64,000 nt of DNA. It comes from Prostheceraeus crozeri. Taxonomy: Eukaryota > Platyhelminthes > Polycladida > Euryleptidae. The notes under the pieces were generated by a model. The model saw only the letters and a list, made by a program, of their open reading frames with translations, was not told the DNA's origin and did not search any database. The position numbers and the translations under genes are program-made. Of this stretch, positions 47,118-58,589 are shown one piece after another. The stretch lies in NCBI GenBank assembly GCA_907163375.1, contig CAJQUW010006404.1, positions 1-64,000 on the forward strand, written 5' to 3'. How positions within the stretch are numbered: the stretch's first letter is position 1; each line of letters opens with the position of its first letter.

Positions 47118-47297
47118 TAACGGACGCTCGCATTTTTGATCTGAAATAGTGACTAAGGAAGTACTTCATTCGCTAATTAATTATGATGACCTTATATATA
47201 TGGGATATCTAGCTTATAATCTGAGATATGAGTTTTCTATCACTCTTTGTTTAGGCTGTAGATAAATAAAACGTATTTAAGGCGCAACGGACGCTCG
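47118..47297 (+). repeat. Two subterminal copies of the CGGACGCTCG word (right side)
   Basis: TAACGGACGCTCG at 47,118-47,130 and CAACGGACGCTCG at 47,285-47,297, the same orientation as the left-side copies. Confidence 0.8.
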
Positions 47298-47645
47298 TTT
47301 TAGAGGCTCAACTTTCAATCAATTTTTTTCACTGAAGCACGTAGATATCCCAGTGAGCGAGTCCACAGTCAAGTAGCCCAGGTCAATCTGTCTTGAAAAA
47401 TACTTCGTGCATGCGAATGGCCACGAACCATCCTCGCACTGCGTTCGATTAAAAAACAGTTAAATTATCACAATTTCGAAACATTTTCAGATGCCTGCCG
47501 AAAATTGACTGAAATTTTTTATAAGTCGTAGAATAAGTAATATGGTTATTGATTCTTGATGATTTCAAGTATTATTCAGATAAATCAAGCGTCACATTGT
47601 TTGTATTCAACAAAAAATATTTTTTCACCGAGGTTGATGCTTACG

Positions 47646-47656
47646 TGAAATTGCCC
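47646..47656 (-). repeat. Right terminal inverted repeat of the DDE-PHD element
   Basis: TGAAATTGCCC, the reverse complement of the left end GGGCAATTTCA. Confidence 0.55.
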
Positions 47657-47657
47657 T

Positions 47658-47704
47658 GAGAGATGGAAACCGGCCGTCGACCTTGCCGACCGATTTCCCT
47701 CTCT
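47658..47704. repeat. Imperfect hairpin beside the right end
   Basis: GAGAGATGGAAACCGGCCG and the inverted CGACCGATTTCCCTCTCT pair with about three mismatches around a short centre. Confidence 0.5.
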
Positions 47705-47709
47705 GGTTG

Positions 47710-48235
47710 ATTTATCAAATAGCGAAATGCGACTTTTGAGAGAAAGGAAGAAAAAAGAAAATATATGTATATTTCAAAAATGTGAATCATAAATTACATT
47801 TAAAATACACAGGGATCTAGGATGATGTTACAAGTTAAATCAGTCACAGCAGTTTTCAACAATTGCAGATAAGATCACAAAACAGTTTCGACGAAGATTA
47901 GTTTTACAAAACGGAACAATTACATGATTCATCTTTGAATGTTGAACAAGATGGAACAGAGGATCATCAGGTATTTGACATTTCTGAAAATATTTTTGAC
48001 AGATGATATCAAGACGCTTACCATGAAAAAAGGCACATAATTGTCACAACTACAAAATTTCGAGCAGATAATTCGTTTGAAAATTTAATAATAGAAAATA
48101 ACAAAGTTATATTTGTCAAGAACCAATTCATAAATCATGAAAAATAAAGTTATAACAAGTGAAAAGTGACAAATATCAAGCCCATGAAGGGCGAGAGAAT
48201 CAAACTTCATAAGAACAGTTCACTAAGTATGCATG
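47710..48235. other. No recognisable feature
   Basis: AT-rich flank between the DDE-PHD element and the LINE fragment. Confidence 0.4.
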
Positions 48236-48239
48236 AAGG

Positions 48240-48735
48240 TCACCACAAGTCCAAGCGCCTGAAATATTCAACCAACCTTGACTTCAACCTGCCAACCGAC
48301 CCCGTCGACACTTCATGTGCTGAAAGTTGATTCCAATGCCGCACGGTGTCGACAGTGAAAAACACCAATCTGTATTGGTGGTGCTGTTCATAGGCATCAG
48401 TACTTTGAATGGATTCCCATACTTGGATCTTGACGAAAAGGTGAAAAAATCTCCCGGTTTAATCAAAGTCACACCCCTGAGTACCTTGAAAAGAAAAATA
48501 AGACGATAACGAAGACGGTGGCGCGTTAATAAAGAATATAGTGATAATACTTCCAACCGTTCTTTGTACTCAAACTGACACAATTTAGGAAAAATTCTGG
48601 TGAAGCGTTTCTCCATCCGCTCGATTTGAAATCCTGCCAATTTCGTACTGTGTGACCACATGATACTCCCATATTCTAGAATGGATCTTAAACAAGATTT
48701 ATAGATCGCCATTAAAACTTCAGGAAACCTAATTG
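48240..48735 (-). mobile_element. LINE (CR1/L2/Jockey-like) 3' fragment
   Basis: The minus strand reads PEVLMAIYKSCLRSILEYGS, then KLAGFQIERMEKRFTRIFPK and LLTRHRLRYRLIFLFKVLRG, the usual region after the reverse transcriptase of these LINEs. Near 48,345 the frame shifts; the true C terminus continues in another frame as VDTVRHWNQLSAHEV and ends at TGA 48,240-48,242. Everything upstream of this region is absent. A 44-bp repeat shared with 43,342-43,385 lies at its 5' edge. Confidence 0.75.
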
Positions 48736-48740
48736 AGGGC

Positions 48741-48784
48741 CAATTGACTCTAAAGAGCCACTAATCAACAAGGAAAAGTTTATT
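48741..48784. repeat. 44-bp dispersed repeat, copy 2
   Basis: Begins CAATTGACTCTAAAGAGCCA. It matches 43,342-43,385 (inside Tc1-like copy 2) at 42 of 44 positions. Origin unknown. Confidence 0.8.
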
Positions 48785-48789
48785 TCAAC

Positions 48790-49390
48790 AATAAATGAAT
48801 TTTAATGATGGTCTTCATTTGACCATTTAATATGCCGAATAAATGAGCACAATACAAGAGAACACTCTATAAAGTCATATGAAAGATCTTCCACAAATGA
48901 TCGTGTTGACATTAAGACAGCATCATTACGATGACGGGCGTGTGACGTCATAGAAACATACTACAGTGTACAACGTCCGGACGGTCAAGGATGCCTACCG
49001 TACATCCCAGGAATGTCACATTGCGCACATGCTCATGACGTCAGATTTCGTGCGCACCACTGCCGCCACTTCTTGGCTTTCCCCTTCGCTTTCAACTTTT
49101 CCGTGACTTTTCCAACCGAATTGAAGCTGTTCTTCTGCACGAGTACTCGACCACTCCCTCGTATGGTATTACTGGAGTAGTGATTCCGAGTATTCGCATC
49201 AACATAAATATGCGATAATTTGCACATCTCACGGTTTTTGCCAGGAGTCCATTACTTCTTTCAACCCACAAGTAGCTGAATAGTAGAATTTGAGTCATGG
49301 GCTACACGTACAACACAATATAATTTTTCAAATGAAGTGCAACATTGAAGACATATACGCATGTTTCATAAGTTTGCAAAATTATAGTAT
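48790..49390. other. Unrecognised stretch with one basic open frame
   Basis: The minus-strand frame 49,033-49,227 (64 codons) ends in a lysine-rich KVTEKLKAKGKAKKWRQW stretch and could be a last exon, but it has no domain and no convincing acceptor. The rest is unrecognised. Confidence 0.25.
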
Positions 49391-49398
49391 TTTAGGTA

Positions 49399-49835
49399 CA
49401 CTGTAAACCGTTGACTGACAATTGACAGACATTTATCCTACAAAATATATTTTGTCGGTCATTGTTAGTTCTTGTAGGATGATTGCCACTGAACACCTGC
49501 AATATCTGACAAAAAGCGACAAAATGAATAGCAATGAATTATAGCTGAAATTTCATCAAAAATGTAGGTAATTGATTAAATTATGTCAAAATAAATCATA
49601 ATTTTAATTTGCCACACAATAATACAGATTGCCCAAAAGTCAAGCAATCACTAATCGAAAAAATCAATCAATATTCAACAGTTTTTGTTTACTTAATTTG
49701 CATACAAAGCATCTGTTTCGATGTCGGTGGAGAATCTACAAGTTCGTCGGATATCGCAGGATATTGGAGGTGACAATCGTCGGTTGATTTTGTCAGTAAT
49801 TTTGTAGGATAATTGTCAGTCAACGGCTTACAGTG
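49399..49835. mobile_element. TA-flanked MITE (437 bp)
   Basis: Ends CACTGTAAACCGTTGACTGA (49,399 onward) and the complement ending at 49,835 (CACTGTAAGCCGTTGACTGA) pair over about 25 bp with one mismatch. TA flanks both sides (49,397-49,398; 49,836-49,837). ATCCTACAAAAT words recur inside. There is no coding capacity. It fits a Tc1/mariner-type MITE. Confidence 0.75.
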
Positions 49836-49839
49836 TAGT

Positions 49840-52800
49840 ACTTAAGAGGACTGATGACCGGTCCCACAGGCAAACCAGGCAAGGTCAAAATTTTCTATCA
49901 TAACACACAAATTGAAAGAAAGCTATCTGAAAACAGTGGGCGAACGAAAATTATAATTGTTATACACCAATCTCAACACCACAAATCTCAGTCACGTTTT
50001 ACATGTAGGTTCGTCAGCAGGAAAACCAACCATCTTTGCATTTCGGGTCCTTTAATTTCCTGTATGGCGGAACCCTGCTGTAGAACAGCGGACCCTGTGA
50101 CACATATTATACACAACGATCGAAAACTCAACATGGAAAAATTTCAAACTTTTGAAGTTCATATGTCTACACAGGATATGTGTGGCACCATGACGTAAAT
50201 CTTTAACAAAATAACCTCTCTTAACAAGAACATTTGCAATATTTTGTGCCCTTTCAATAACATACTGAAAATGTGAGCAAATACGTGAAATTTTAATTAT
50301 TTGGCTCGCGAATACATGGATGCCCATCTTTCTGGGGATGAGGCTATCTGGAAAAGTTAACAACACCACAGGATAAGAAAAATAGTCTACTTTGTGATAT
50401 ACTGACGTGTGCAAGCAATCTTAAACAACATTGATTGTAGCATCTAAATATCCAGTGTACTTATCATTATCACCACTTCTTTCGGCCTTGAGGTCATTAG
50501 GATATACTTTTTGGATTATTTTTTTATAAAGATATGCTTTAAATATGCCTAAAACAAAATCTGGTCATTTGTCTACGTGAAATACATTTTTGTATATGTA
50601 ACTCAGCTGATGCAAGTGGCGCATTGAATTAGAAGGCAGTGCCTACTAGAATGGACTATCAAAAATTAATTGAGCTTCAATTAATTGATTGGTAATTTTC
50701 CAATTTTAATTAATGATGTCAAGATGTCTAAATCATCAATTAATTGATTGCAACAATTTCTTATGTCAGGAAAATGTTTGACTCAAATTCCTTTTTGCAA
50801 TAAATGGCTTTTGAGAAATTTCTGTTTGATTTGACTGCCCGAAATTATGTAAAGTGAAAATTCTGGTAATGCCGAGCATTAATTAAAACACATCCTCTAA
50901 TGGTGCTAAGTTGTCTCGTCGAACATTTCATGCCAATCAAATACATGTCCGTTCTGAATTCTCACATTGAAACAACAGGATCTAGCCGAGGCTGTCTTCA
51001 GCAGACTGTAACCTGCGATCTTCCGCTTCATTTCACTTCACACACCTTCGCCATTGTCTTCTTTGTCTCTCTGATCTTGCAGAACTGAGCACTTAGTTTC
51101 AGTGAATTTTACAGTGACTGAGATAAAAGCGTTGCCGACTTGTTTAAATGTCCATTTTGAGGTTACATCTGTTTATCTCAATTTACGCCGGCTTGCCAAT
51201 GACGCAACATCGGCGTCTATAATGAAATCTTTACCCATCAACAATTGCTGCGCACTATTCAATCTCCTACCCATTTAACAGAGTATACTCATGGCTACCA
51301 GCAGCGCCAGGCCTGGGGTTTATGCAATGGGCGCAGATAGCATCATTCAGGCGGCAAAATGAAGTTCAGGAGACGATGTGGTTTGCCGATTTCGTTAACT
51401 TTTGTGTCAATCGGCTGTCCGAGAGGCGTTTGAATGGACGGGCTTATTGGTAATCGACACGGATGCTCATTTTGTGGGAATGAGACAATTGTGGGCGCCG
51501 TTTCTCTTCTGATAATGCTGATAATTACCAATGTCCCGATCAAACAATTTGATCAAATTTTATTTCTAATTGTGTCAAGAACCGCGGAGGGCTGTGTGCA
51601 ATAAGCAGGTGGGGAGGATTATTAAAGACAACAGATATTTGATTGAGAAAGATATTTCTATTGATCTAAAAATTGTCATTTTATGACGCACTGGTACATG
51701 TGCATAAGACTTTGAAATGGGTTAGGCTTCTGTGTAGAAACGGTGGATTGAAATTTTAAGGCGGATAATGAATACTCAGAAGTTTCTCTTCAAAAGTACT
51801 TCTGCACGGTCACAGCATTCGAGATGAATAAATGCATTTTTGCTGTTACTTTTCATCTTTTGCAAGATTGTTATACATATATGTATAGAAATCGCTTCGT
51901 TTTCATGCAACATAACTATCATATTTTCTCCTAACTGAGTGAGTGCCAAACCGATTGTGAAAAGAATTGTGACATGAATGTGTTTCAGCAAGGAGGTTTC
52001 TTTGATTTAATAAACCAACGAAATTCTGCTGCAAATGAACATAACATACTGTTCCGGCGTAATTTGGTTTAATTATGTTATCAATTGATTCGCCAGGGGA
52101 ATCATACTGACTGTGTAGAAAAGTATTGTTCAAAATTCATGAGTTCTATTGATGAGATGAAGGCAGTCACGTTAGCACTTCCCTAGAGATAAGCTATCGA
52201 AAAATTGCTAAAGGGAATTTCGGGTTCGCGCGGGTTTCTCTCAGACTTCTTCGGGTTGCGATGAGGGTTTCAAAAACCTCTAGTAGACATCGTGTCTCTT
52301 CATGAAAAGACTCTTCAAAAAATTCACACTGACAGATGTTTGTAGAGCGAAGCTGAATATTGAATATTCGCATCGACAAAACAGTCATGCGCATCTGTGA
52401 TAGTGACTATTTGACCATGGCTTCATTTGACTCCGCCTGAAATCAATATTGGATTTTCTAGCATGGACTAGCGTCTTCGTAGTCTTGGTTTGTGTTTGTG
52501 CTGTTGATCATTCTCCATGGTCAAGTTGGTGTATTTCACATCTCAATTCACGAAGTTCCAGAAAACTGCAAAATTATTAGAATGTCTGGACTGTAATCAA
52601 ACAGCTTCGAAACGTTCGATAATCACTTCCTCTTTCGTGCAGCCGTTTTTAGAAGAAAATCTAATGAGGTCAACCGCTCAACGGATCTGTTCACGTGGAC
52701 TAGTCCATCTAGTCCGTATAATTTCTCCTAATTCAATACTCAAGACATAATGACATTTCCCTTCGTCGAGGAAAAATGGACTTCACTGGCAAAATCTAAT

Positions 52801-53560
52801 TAAAGATGGACGACTTATTGATGGCAAATTCAATCTGTTCACGTTTTCTATCAATTGAATTACCGTGATTGGATGCTGGCCAACGTAACGAAATCATATA
52901 TCGTCTTCTTCAGATTTTCAGTTAACTTTGATCAATCTCGACAAATTATATTTCCTGTGCAGCTTAAGTTTGGAAAGATAAATTTAAATATTGTCACTCT
53001 TTTCTGAAATATCTTAACTGTCTTGCAAGTTAGTGTTTGGCAGAGAGAGAGATAGAGAGATAGAGAGGGACTAGAGATTTTTGATGATATTTTACGCGAA
53101 TTAATTATAATTTTTGATGGACGAAATTAAATAGAAAATGTTTTTTGGAGTCGATTGAATGAGGAAAGTTACGTCACAGTTAATCAGCTTTTAAGCGGGC
53201 TGCATCAAACCAAGCCCGGGCCGTCGGTTCTCAAGATAATTTTCCTTGTCATCCTTTATTACTGCACTGTTGTGCATCGAGTTTGATTTGCTCGGTTTTC
53301 AGTTATTTCTATCATGTCGAGCACAGAGTCATTAGACATTGATGATTAGGATATGAGCTTCCCTCACTGTCTTAGATGGAAGGAGCTCAAAATTATAAAA
53401 ATTAGTGAACCTTGAAACAGGAACTTAAACCTTTATAGAGGAATTTAATAATTACAATTGTATTACATTCTAGGAATAAATTCGTTACTGATTTTTTTGT
53501 AATATTTTAGAATTCTCTACAACTGAATATTCGATTATGTTCATGACATTTGAATAAAAG
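49840..53560. other. No recognisable gene; AT motif cluster and a GA-rich tract
   Basis: At 50,660-50,755 ATTAATTGATTG occurs twice among many TAAT cores, which could be homeodomain-type binding sites. Around 51,180-51,520 the sequence is more GC-rich and complex than its surroundings. At 53,040-53,072 is a GAGA/GATA microsatellite. Short open frames lack family signatures. Confidence 0.35.
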
Positions 53561-53571
53561 CGTCTCAGACT

Positions 53572-53990
53572 TTTCTTAAATGTAAAGTAAAGTAAAGTAA
53601 ATAAGCGTTTATTGATAAGAAAAATGACCCCCAATTGAGAATCGGAGGAGGTCCAAAATCAATTACAAAATTTGTCGCAGACTGACATGACAACATGACA
53701 AACTCAAAATGAAGCTTGTAGTGCCTCATTATACATGGACATCTTGGCACAAGAGACAATAAAACCATTCACTCTACGCTGTGTTCGAACCCGAAGTAGC
53801 AACAATCTTTTGCTACGACTTGAGTGTGGTGGAACTGAGGTTCTAAGAACGTGACCCTTACACGAAAGGATATAATTAAACAATTTCAGGGACAATGATC
53901 GTCTACGAACATCATGATTCAAAATATCCTTCCTCACTATCATCACAAATACACGTCACTCTTCATGATTCAAATATCATGACTCCTCAT
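53572..53990 (-). mobile_element. LINE 3' end with simple-repeat tail
   Basis: The minus-strand frame 53,946-53,704 (80 codons) has the RRRSLSLKLFNYILSCKGH and SKRLLLLRVRTQRRVN pattern seen at the C terminus of CR1/L2-like LINEs. The 3' end leads to a (TTTAC)n tail (complement of 53,580-53,602). Only the last part of the element is present. Confidence 0.5.
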
Positions 53991-53999
53991 AACTTTTCA

Positions 54000-55530
54000 C
54001 ATTTTCTCCATGAATGATGCGAAAGGCTCGCTTTCAAATCAGATTCAATGTATTATCAAAACGCGATCTGGATTTATGAAAACTTGAGAAGCATAATCAA
54101 TTAGTGACTGAAGGATGGCAAAAAAAGAGCCGTTCAGGTCTCAATAAACCTGTAATCACTTGCCATCAATAAATGCTGCTTTAGGTAATGCTTAGATATT
54201 GAATTCACGTCTAAATTTAGTTTGTTATTCTCGGTCTCCTGCTATCCTGTCTATTTTAGTGTTTCTATTATATAACCAAAGTGATTGACAATTGACTATT
54301 ATTTGTCATTCACAACGCAAACATATGTTCTCCGCGTGTAATAAAAGTGTTATCAGAAAGGGATTGCATTTCAATTTGATTTTGTAATATGATAGAGGCA
54401 ATAAATATACAAACATTCTGCATGCCTCTAATGAAAAGGATTTTCGCATTCCAAAAAGACGCCAATCTGGTCTGCCATGACACAGCGTCGGTCACGATCT
54501 TATCAAAGCCCTCGAACCTTTCATGACTGGCATTACGACGCCATCACTGTTGCCCAGTCCACTTGACGTGCAAATGACATGATATGCGGTCTTCAATTCT
54601 GACTCCGCACGGTGACAGTTGTGTTGTTGATTTTCTCTCCTTGCCGATGCTATGGCCAATTTTTCTTTGTCTACCGCACGCAATTGTGGTTGTTTCATTT
54701 GATATTGTCGTTCTTTTGTTCTTCATGTTGATCTTGTTGCGTGTGTGATCACTCCCTTGAAATATGTGTTAAGTCGCCAATTCCAACCAACTATGGCTAT
54801 GATAGATGTGCGTAATTTTCATTGGCAGGACAAATAATTTATTTGTGGTCACGATTCTGTAGATTCGTGGTGTAGCAAAAGCAGAACAAGCCTCATATTT
54901 GAGGAAATTCTCTGTCATCAAGGCAGCATACAATGTCACTGAAAATCCATAAATACTGCCTTATAACTGAGCAAAATTCTCATTGAGTTTAGAAGTTCAA
55001 CTACATTTTGAGTAAAGCACTCATTTACGTGACATTTATCCTTGCGTGTCCCCCTCTCCTTAGAATACGATCCGTCGACCTCTGTACCGCTCAATTATAC
55101 GATTTCTTGGCTAGTTCCCAGACTTATATTCATGATTGATAATAAAAAAGGTCAAATTATGAACACTTAATTTATGGAATGAAGGATTCTATTATATGAA
55201 GGACTCCCATAAATATTTTTCGTGCAAATCTGCATTAAATAATAAAACAAAAACATGAAGGGGAATTATAAAATAAAAAACAAAAAATGAAGATTAAGAA
55301 AATTGAAGTTGAAACAGGATGAAAATATTTAATTTATAATAATGTTCAATTATTGTAGTTATAAATGTTTCCTGATGAGAATGTTTCTTCTCTTGCGAGA
55401 AACACTCACAACATGATGAAGCTCATCTATGCTTATAGAAGGTGCTCACAGCAATGCGGAGAAGATGATTCACGTGTGTGGTTAACTGCATGTGCATTTC
55501 TATTTTCTAAGTAAATTTTTGAATGCATGT
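54000..55530. other. No recognisable feature
   Basis: AT-rich sequence. Overlapping short frames near 54,490-54,720 show no family match. Confidence 0.4.
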
Positions 55531-55536
55531 TTGTAG

Positions 55537-55656
55537 GTTGCGTATACACTCACTGTCTTCGTGTACAAGGCGGTGCGCAGCTAGGATTTTCGTTCAGAAG
55601 GGACGAATTCGGAAAGCAAATGCATCATATTGAGTCTAAGGCCTTGTTTAATGAAG
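55537..55656 (+). CDS. Candidate 120-bp internal exon, phase 1-1, unknown product
   Basis: Follows an acceptor-like GTTTGTAG and ends at AATGAAG before GTACTT. Read from the third base it is open and protein-like: CVYTHCLRVQGGAQLGFSF then RRDEFGKQMHHIESKALFNE. The incoming phase would suit the signal-peptide exon at 37,147, but an 18-kb intron and a weak donor make this speculative. Confidence 0.2.
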
Positions 55657-55659
55657 GTA

Positions 55660-57145
55660 CTTCAACGCCATTGAATCAGTGAATTGGATGAACAATGCTT
55701 ACCTAACATGCAATGAGATCGAAGCACTTTATTTGAATTTTATGCCAGTGAATGTCTATTGGATACTAGACTTCAGTATCTACATGTAGTGATGAAGGAA
55801 ACTAACATGAAGAGCTCCGCCCATACTAGGATTGGCCATGGATGGAGCAGCAATGACATACGCCTTGTGTTAAATACGTTACAGAGTTTCAATACCAGTT
55901 AACAGTTCAATGTTCGTCGAGAGGGAGAACGCGAGTAAAGTTGTTTACCTTGTTCAATTTTAGAGAAACCCCTTGCAAAGTATTTACACGAAAATTTAAT
56001 AAAAGTTTTGAAAACACTTGTATCAATTTCTAAGCAGCCTTCACCTGCACATGTGGCACTTTATCACATCGACTGCTGAGTTAAACATGAATGAATGAAT
56101 GAATGCTAACTTTAAAGATCCACTTGGCAAGTCACTCATCGTGCTCAATCTGTAACAGCAAGCAGTCTTCATTGAATCTGCACTATCAATGTTCTATATA
56201 AATTTACGACAATGAACACTGCATCGTCCATTTAATGTTCAATTACAAAATTCAGATAAAATTTGAGAAACTGCAAGAATACAGTCGATGACAGCTGTTT
56301 CTCACTAAAATAGGAGACTTTGAAAGGACAGCAACAGCAATAACTTCATGGAAATATCCACAAAAGGATTTCAGGTGGAAACGGATTCCCCTATATCCAC
56401 CAACTTGCCACTGAACACAAGCCCTATCCGTAAGGGCATCCGCAACCGTATGAGAGGCGCTAGTATCTTCGCTCAATGCGATAAACTTTTACGTGGGAAG
56501 ATGGTTTTCCTAATTTACCCTTTCAGTATGATTCATATGACTTGGCGCTACTTGGGTTGTTCCAGTTATTTTGAAGAATGCGGAAAACGACACTTGCCTC
56601 TATCCAATTTGAAATAAATAGTCTACCTTTGGTTGTCTTTGAATTGTTTAAAAGTTGGTTTGAAATTGAAGCCACAGTTCTATCAAATGCATGACCGAAA
56701 ACTGAAAACAAAGATGGGGTGTAAAGGCACACTTACGCACTTTCAATTTTTGTTGGAAAATGTAGACTGCACTTTTAGATGGTCCATCTCTATCGCTTTA
56801 ACTTAATCGTTGATAAAATTTGAAACACTTGGCTCAAAATTTTGTTTCCCAAGTTTTGTCAGTCGAATGCGACGGAAATATTTACTTAGTATCCTAAATT
56901 AATGACTGTTAAGGTAAAACAAATAAGTAAATCGAACATTTTCGTGGGAAGTCCAAGATTTACGATTTTTTGGCGCCACTAACTAGCTCATACTTTGTTT
57001 ATGAGTAAACATTTGCCATTGATGAAATAAATTAATGATCTTTCTCTTACAGTGTGCTCCATTCGATTCTAACCAAATAAGGACGAACATCCTTTCTGCA
57101 TCAATTAGTAGACTCCAATGTCCAATCTCAGTTAACACCCTTGTC
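55660..57145. other. Unrecognised stretch with one open segment
   Basis: At 56,375 an acceptor-like GGATTTCAG precedes an open stretch (VETDSPISTNLPLN, then IRKGIRNRMRGASIFAQC) to about 56,500, with no good donor. The rest is AT-rich and unrecognised. Confidence 0.25.
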
Positions 57146-57149
57146 CACT

Positions 57150-57289
57150 GAGGCTACATGAATTAACAGCAATGAGATTAAATACACGATAGATCAGATT
57201 GCCATGCAAAAGATGTGCGGCTGGTAGGATTCGAACCTACGACCAAGGTTAACTAGACCTGTGCCCTAACCAACTGAGCTACGAGCCAC
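57150..57289 (-). mobile_element. tRNA-derived SINE with tRNA-Thr-like head
   Basis: 57,217-57,289 on the minus strand folds almost like a tRNA. It has GTGGCTC/CAGCCGC acceptor pairing except one position, D arm GCTC/GGGC, anticodon loop CTAGTTA (AGT) and T arm GTAGG-TTCGAAT-CCTAC. An extra base between acceptor and D arm, a U at position 37 and the attached body (57,150-57,216) argue for a SINE head rather than a working tRNA. The body recurs at 57,453-57,533. Confidence 0.6.
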
Positions 57290-57452
57290 TTACGCGACTC
57301 TGTCAATTGGCAGGATCAAACCCTCACCACCACACATCAGTTGTCAAGGCAATAATAATCAATGAATAAATAACACGTCACAATTGTGACCGCCGACATT
57401 AAGGCAAGTAGCGGGGATCGATTGTCCACCAAGGCATCTTAAGCCATATCGT

Positions 57453-57533
57453 GAATGCAATTAACAGCAATGAGATTAAATAATACACGATATATCAGAT
57501 TGCCATGCAAAAGATGTACGGCTGGTAGGTGGA
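57453..57533 (-). repeat. Second copy of the SINE body
   Basis: AATTAACAGCAATGAGATTA and the following sequence to CGGCTGGTAGG repeats 57,160-57,227 with a few changes, but the tRNA-like head is missing. Confidence 0.65.
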
Positions 57534-57539
57534 TGAACA

Positions 57540-58280
57540 AAGAATCGCATAACCGTACTGTGAGATGTCTCTATATAGCAGATACATAGATTGGACAGTG
57601 ACATGGATTTGCTCTCCATTAAGTTCAAAAAACGATGATATCCACTTTATCGGACATGAATGCAAAAGTGAAGTGTTCACATCATTTTTGCATTACTGTA
57701 TATTCTTTCAAACTTGAATTGAATATAAAAAGATAATCATTGTTTAATGGAACAGCTCCTCCTGACAAAAAATGTACAGAAGATGAAGAAAACATGACGA
57801 ATGAAGTTACGAAATTACAGTCACATCAGAACTACAATGAAAGACGATAAATAGACGATGAGAGGCGATTGATATCTGTCAAATGATTTCAAGTTACTTT
57901 GCATATGGAAGTTCCCACATGAAATGAAACCTTTCTTTAAGTGTAAGTAAGGAAAGTGAGTCCGTCTCGATTAAAACGTTTATTTACACTCGATCAGCGC
58001 GATGTTTAATCCTTCAAAGACACTACTCACTACGGATTTTTATTGATACAATATGAACTTATATTCAACTTGTCTCAATCACCTCCATAATGCTTGGGGT
58101 TACATGTGCCAATCTTAAATAAATCCTTCCATCATTTTTTCAACTATTGTGTTCTTGGTCTCTTGACTCAGAGATTAGTACGAGCAACTAGGATTAACGA
58201 ACTTAAGTTGGAAAGCATCCATTGGCGAGAAAGGACTTGGGTCTGCAGATCCTCACTTCCCTGTAGAGCTATAGTTTATC
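57540..58280. other. No recognisable feature
   Basis: AT-rich sequence between SINE clusters. Confidence 0.4.
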
Positions 58281-58285
58281 TGTAT

Positions 58286-58545
58286 CGACCAATGCATACA
58301 ATAAAGGTATGTCATAGTCTATTGAATATAAAGAGATTAACAACTATTAAGTCAATAAAAGACACCAACACCTTTGATTATCCGACCAAACTCGCCTGAC
58401 CCAGGAATCGAACCGAAGTCCGCGGCGGAAAAGAGTTCGCATCTTCTTCGGTAGTCCACGCCAACTGCACAAAAATGCGAGTGAAGGCGGTGTAGTCATC
58501 TCCAAGTGATATCGACAGCTCATTGTCCTATTATTATTGATTGAA
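58286..58545 (-). mobile_element. tRNA-derived SINE, left member of an inverted pair
   Basis: Minus strand: a leader with GCTGTCGATATCACTTGGAG, then a box-A-like and box-B-like head (GGTTCGATTCCTGGGTCAGG at about 58,397-58,416 complement). A tail TCAAAGGTGTTGGTGTCTTT runs to CTTTATATTCAATAGAC. The same family occurs at 58,590-58,825 and 63.3-63.8 kb. Confidence 0.7.
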
Positions 58546-58589
58546 GGCTGCTCAAATGTATTTTGTCCGTGGCAGCATCAGTGCGGGCA

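Larger units (their letters stand above)
43495..47656 (-). mobile_element. Probable autonomous DNA transposon with DDE-PHD transposase and repeated subterminal words
   Basis: The span is bounded by an 11-bp perfect inverted repeat GGGCAATTTCA (43,495-43,505; complement of 47,646-47,656). Inside the left 530 bp are five copies, and inside the right 540 bp two copies, of TAACGGACGCTCG or a one-base variant, all on the plus strand. The only gene is an uninterrupted three-exon gene on the minus strand (44,184-46,686). A target-site duplication is not evident. The combination points to a cut-and-paste element, but I cannot assign a superfamily. A host gene in a repeat-rich setting is the alternative. 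Confidence 0.6.

Noticed and set aside
43495-47656. Naming the DDE-PHD element as piggyBac because TTAA lies at 43,490-43,493
   Set aside because: TTAA is not adjacent to the inverted repeat, the right flank lacks it, and the protein motifs do not fit piggyBac.
47661-47685. GAAACCGG motif as another hammerhead
   Set aside because: The context forms a simple hairpin. There is no CUGANGA core or stem II at the right distance.
57217-57289. Functional tRNA-Thr (AGT) on the minus strand
   Set aside because: It folds nearly like a tRNA, but it has an extra base between acceptor and D arm, an acceptor mismatch, U at position 37, and a body repeated at 57,453-57,533. A SINE head fits better.
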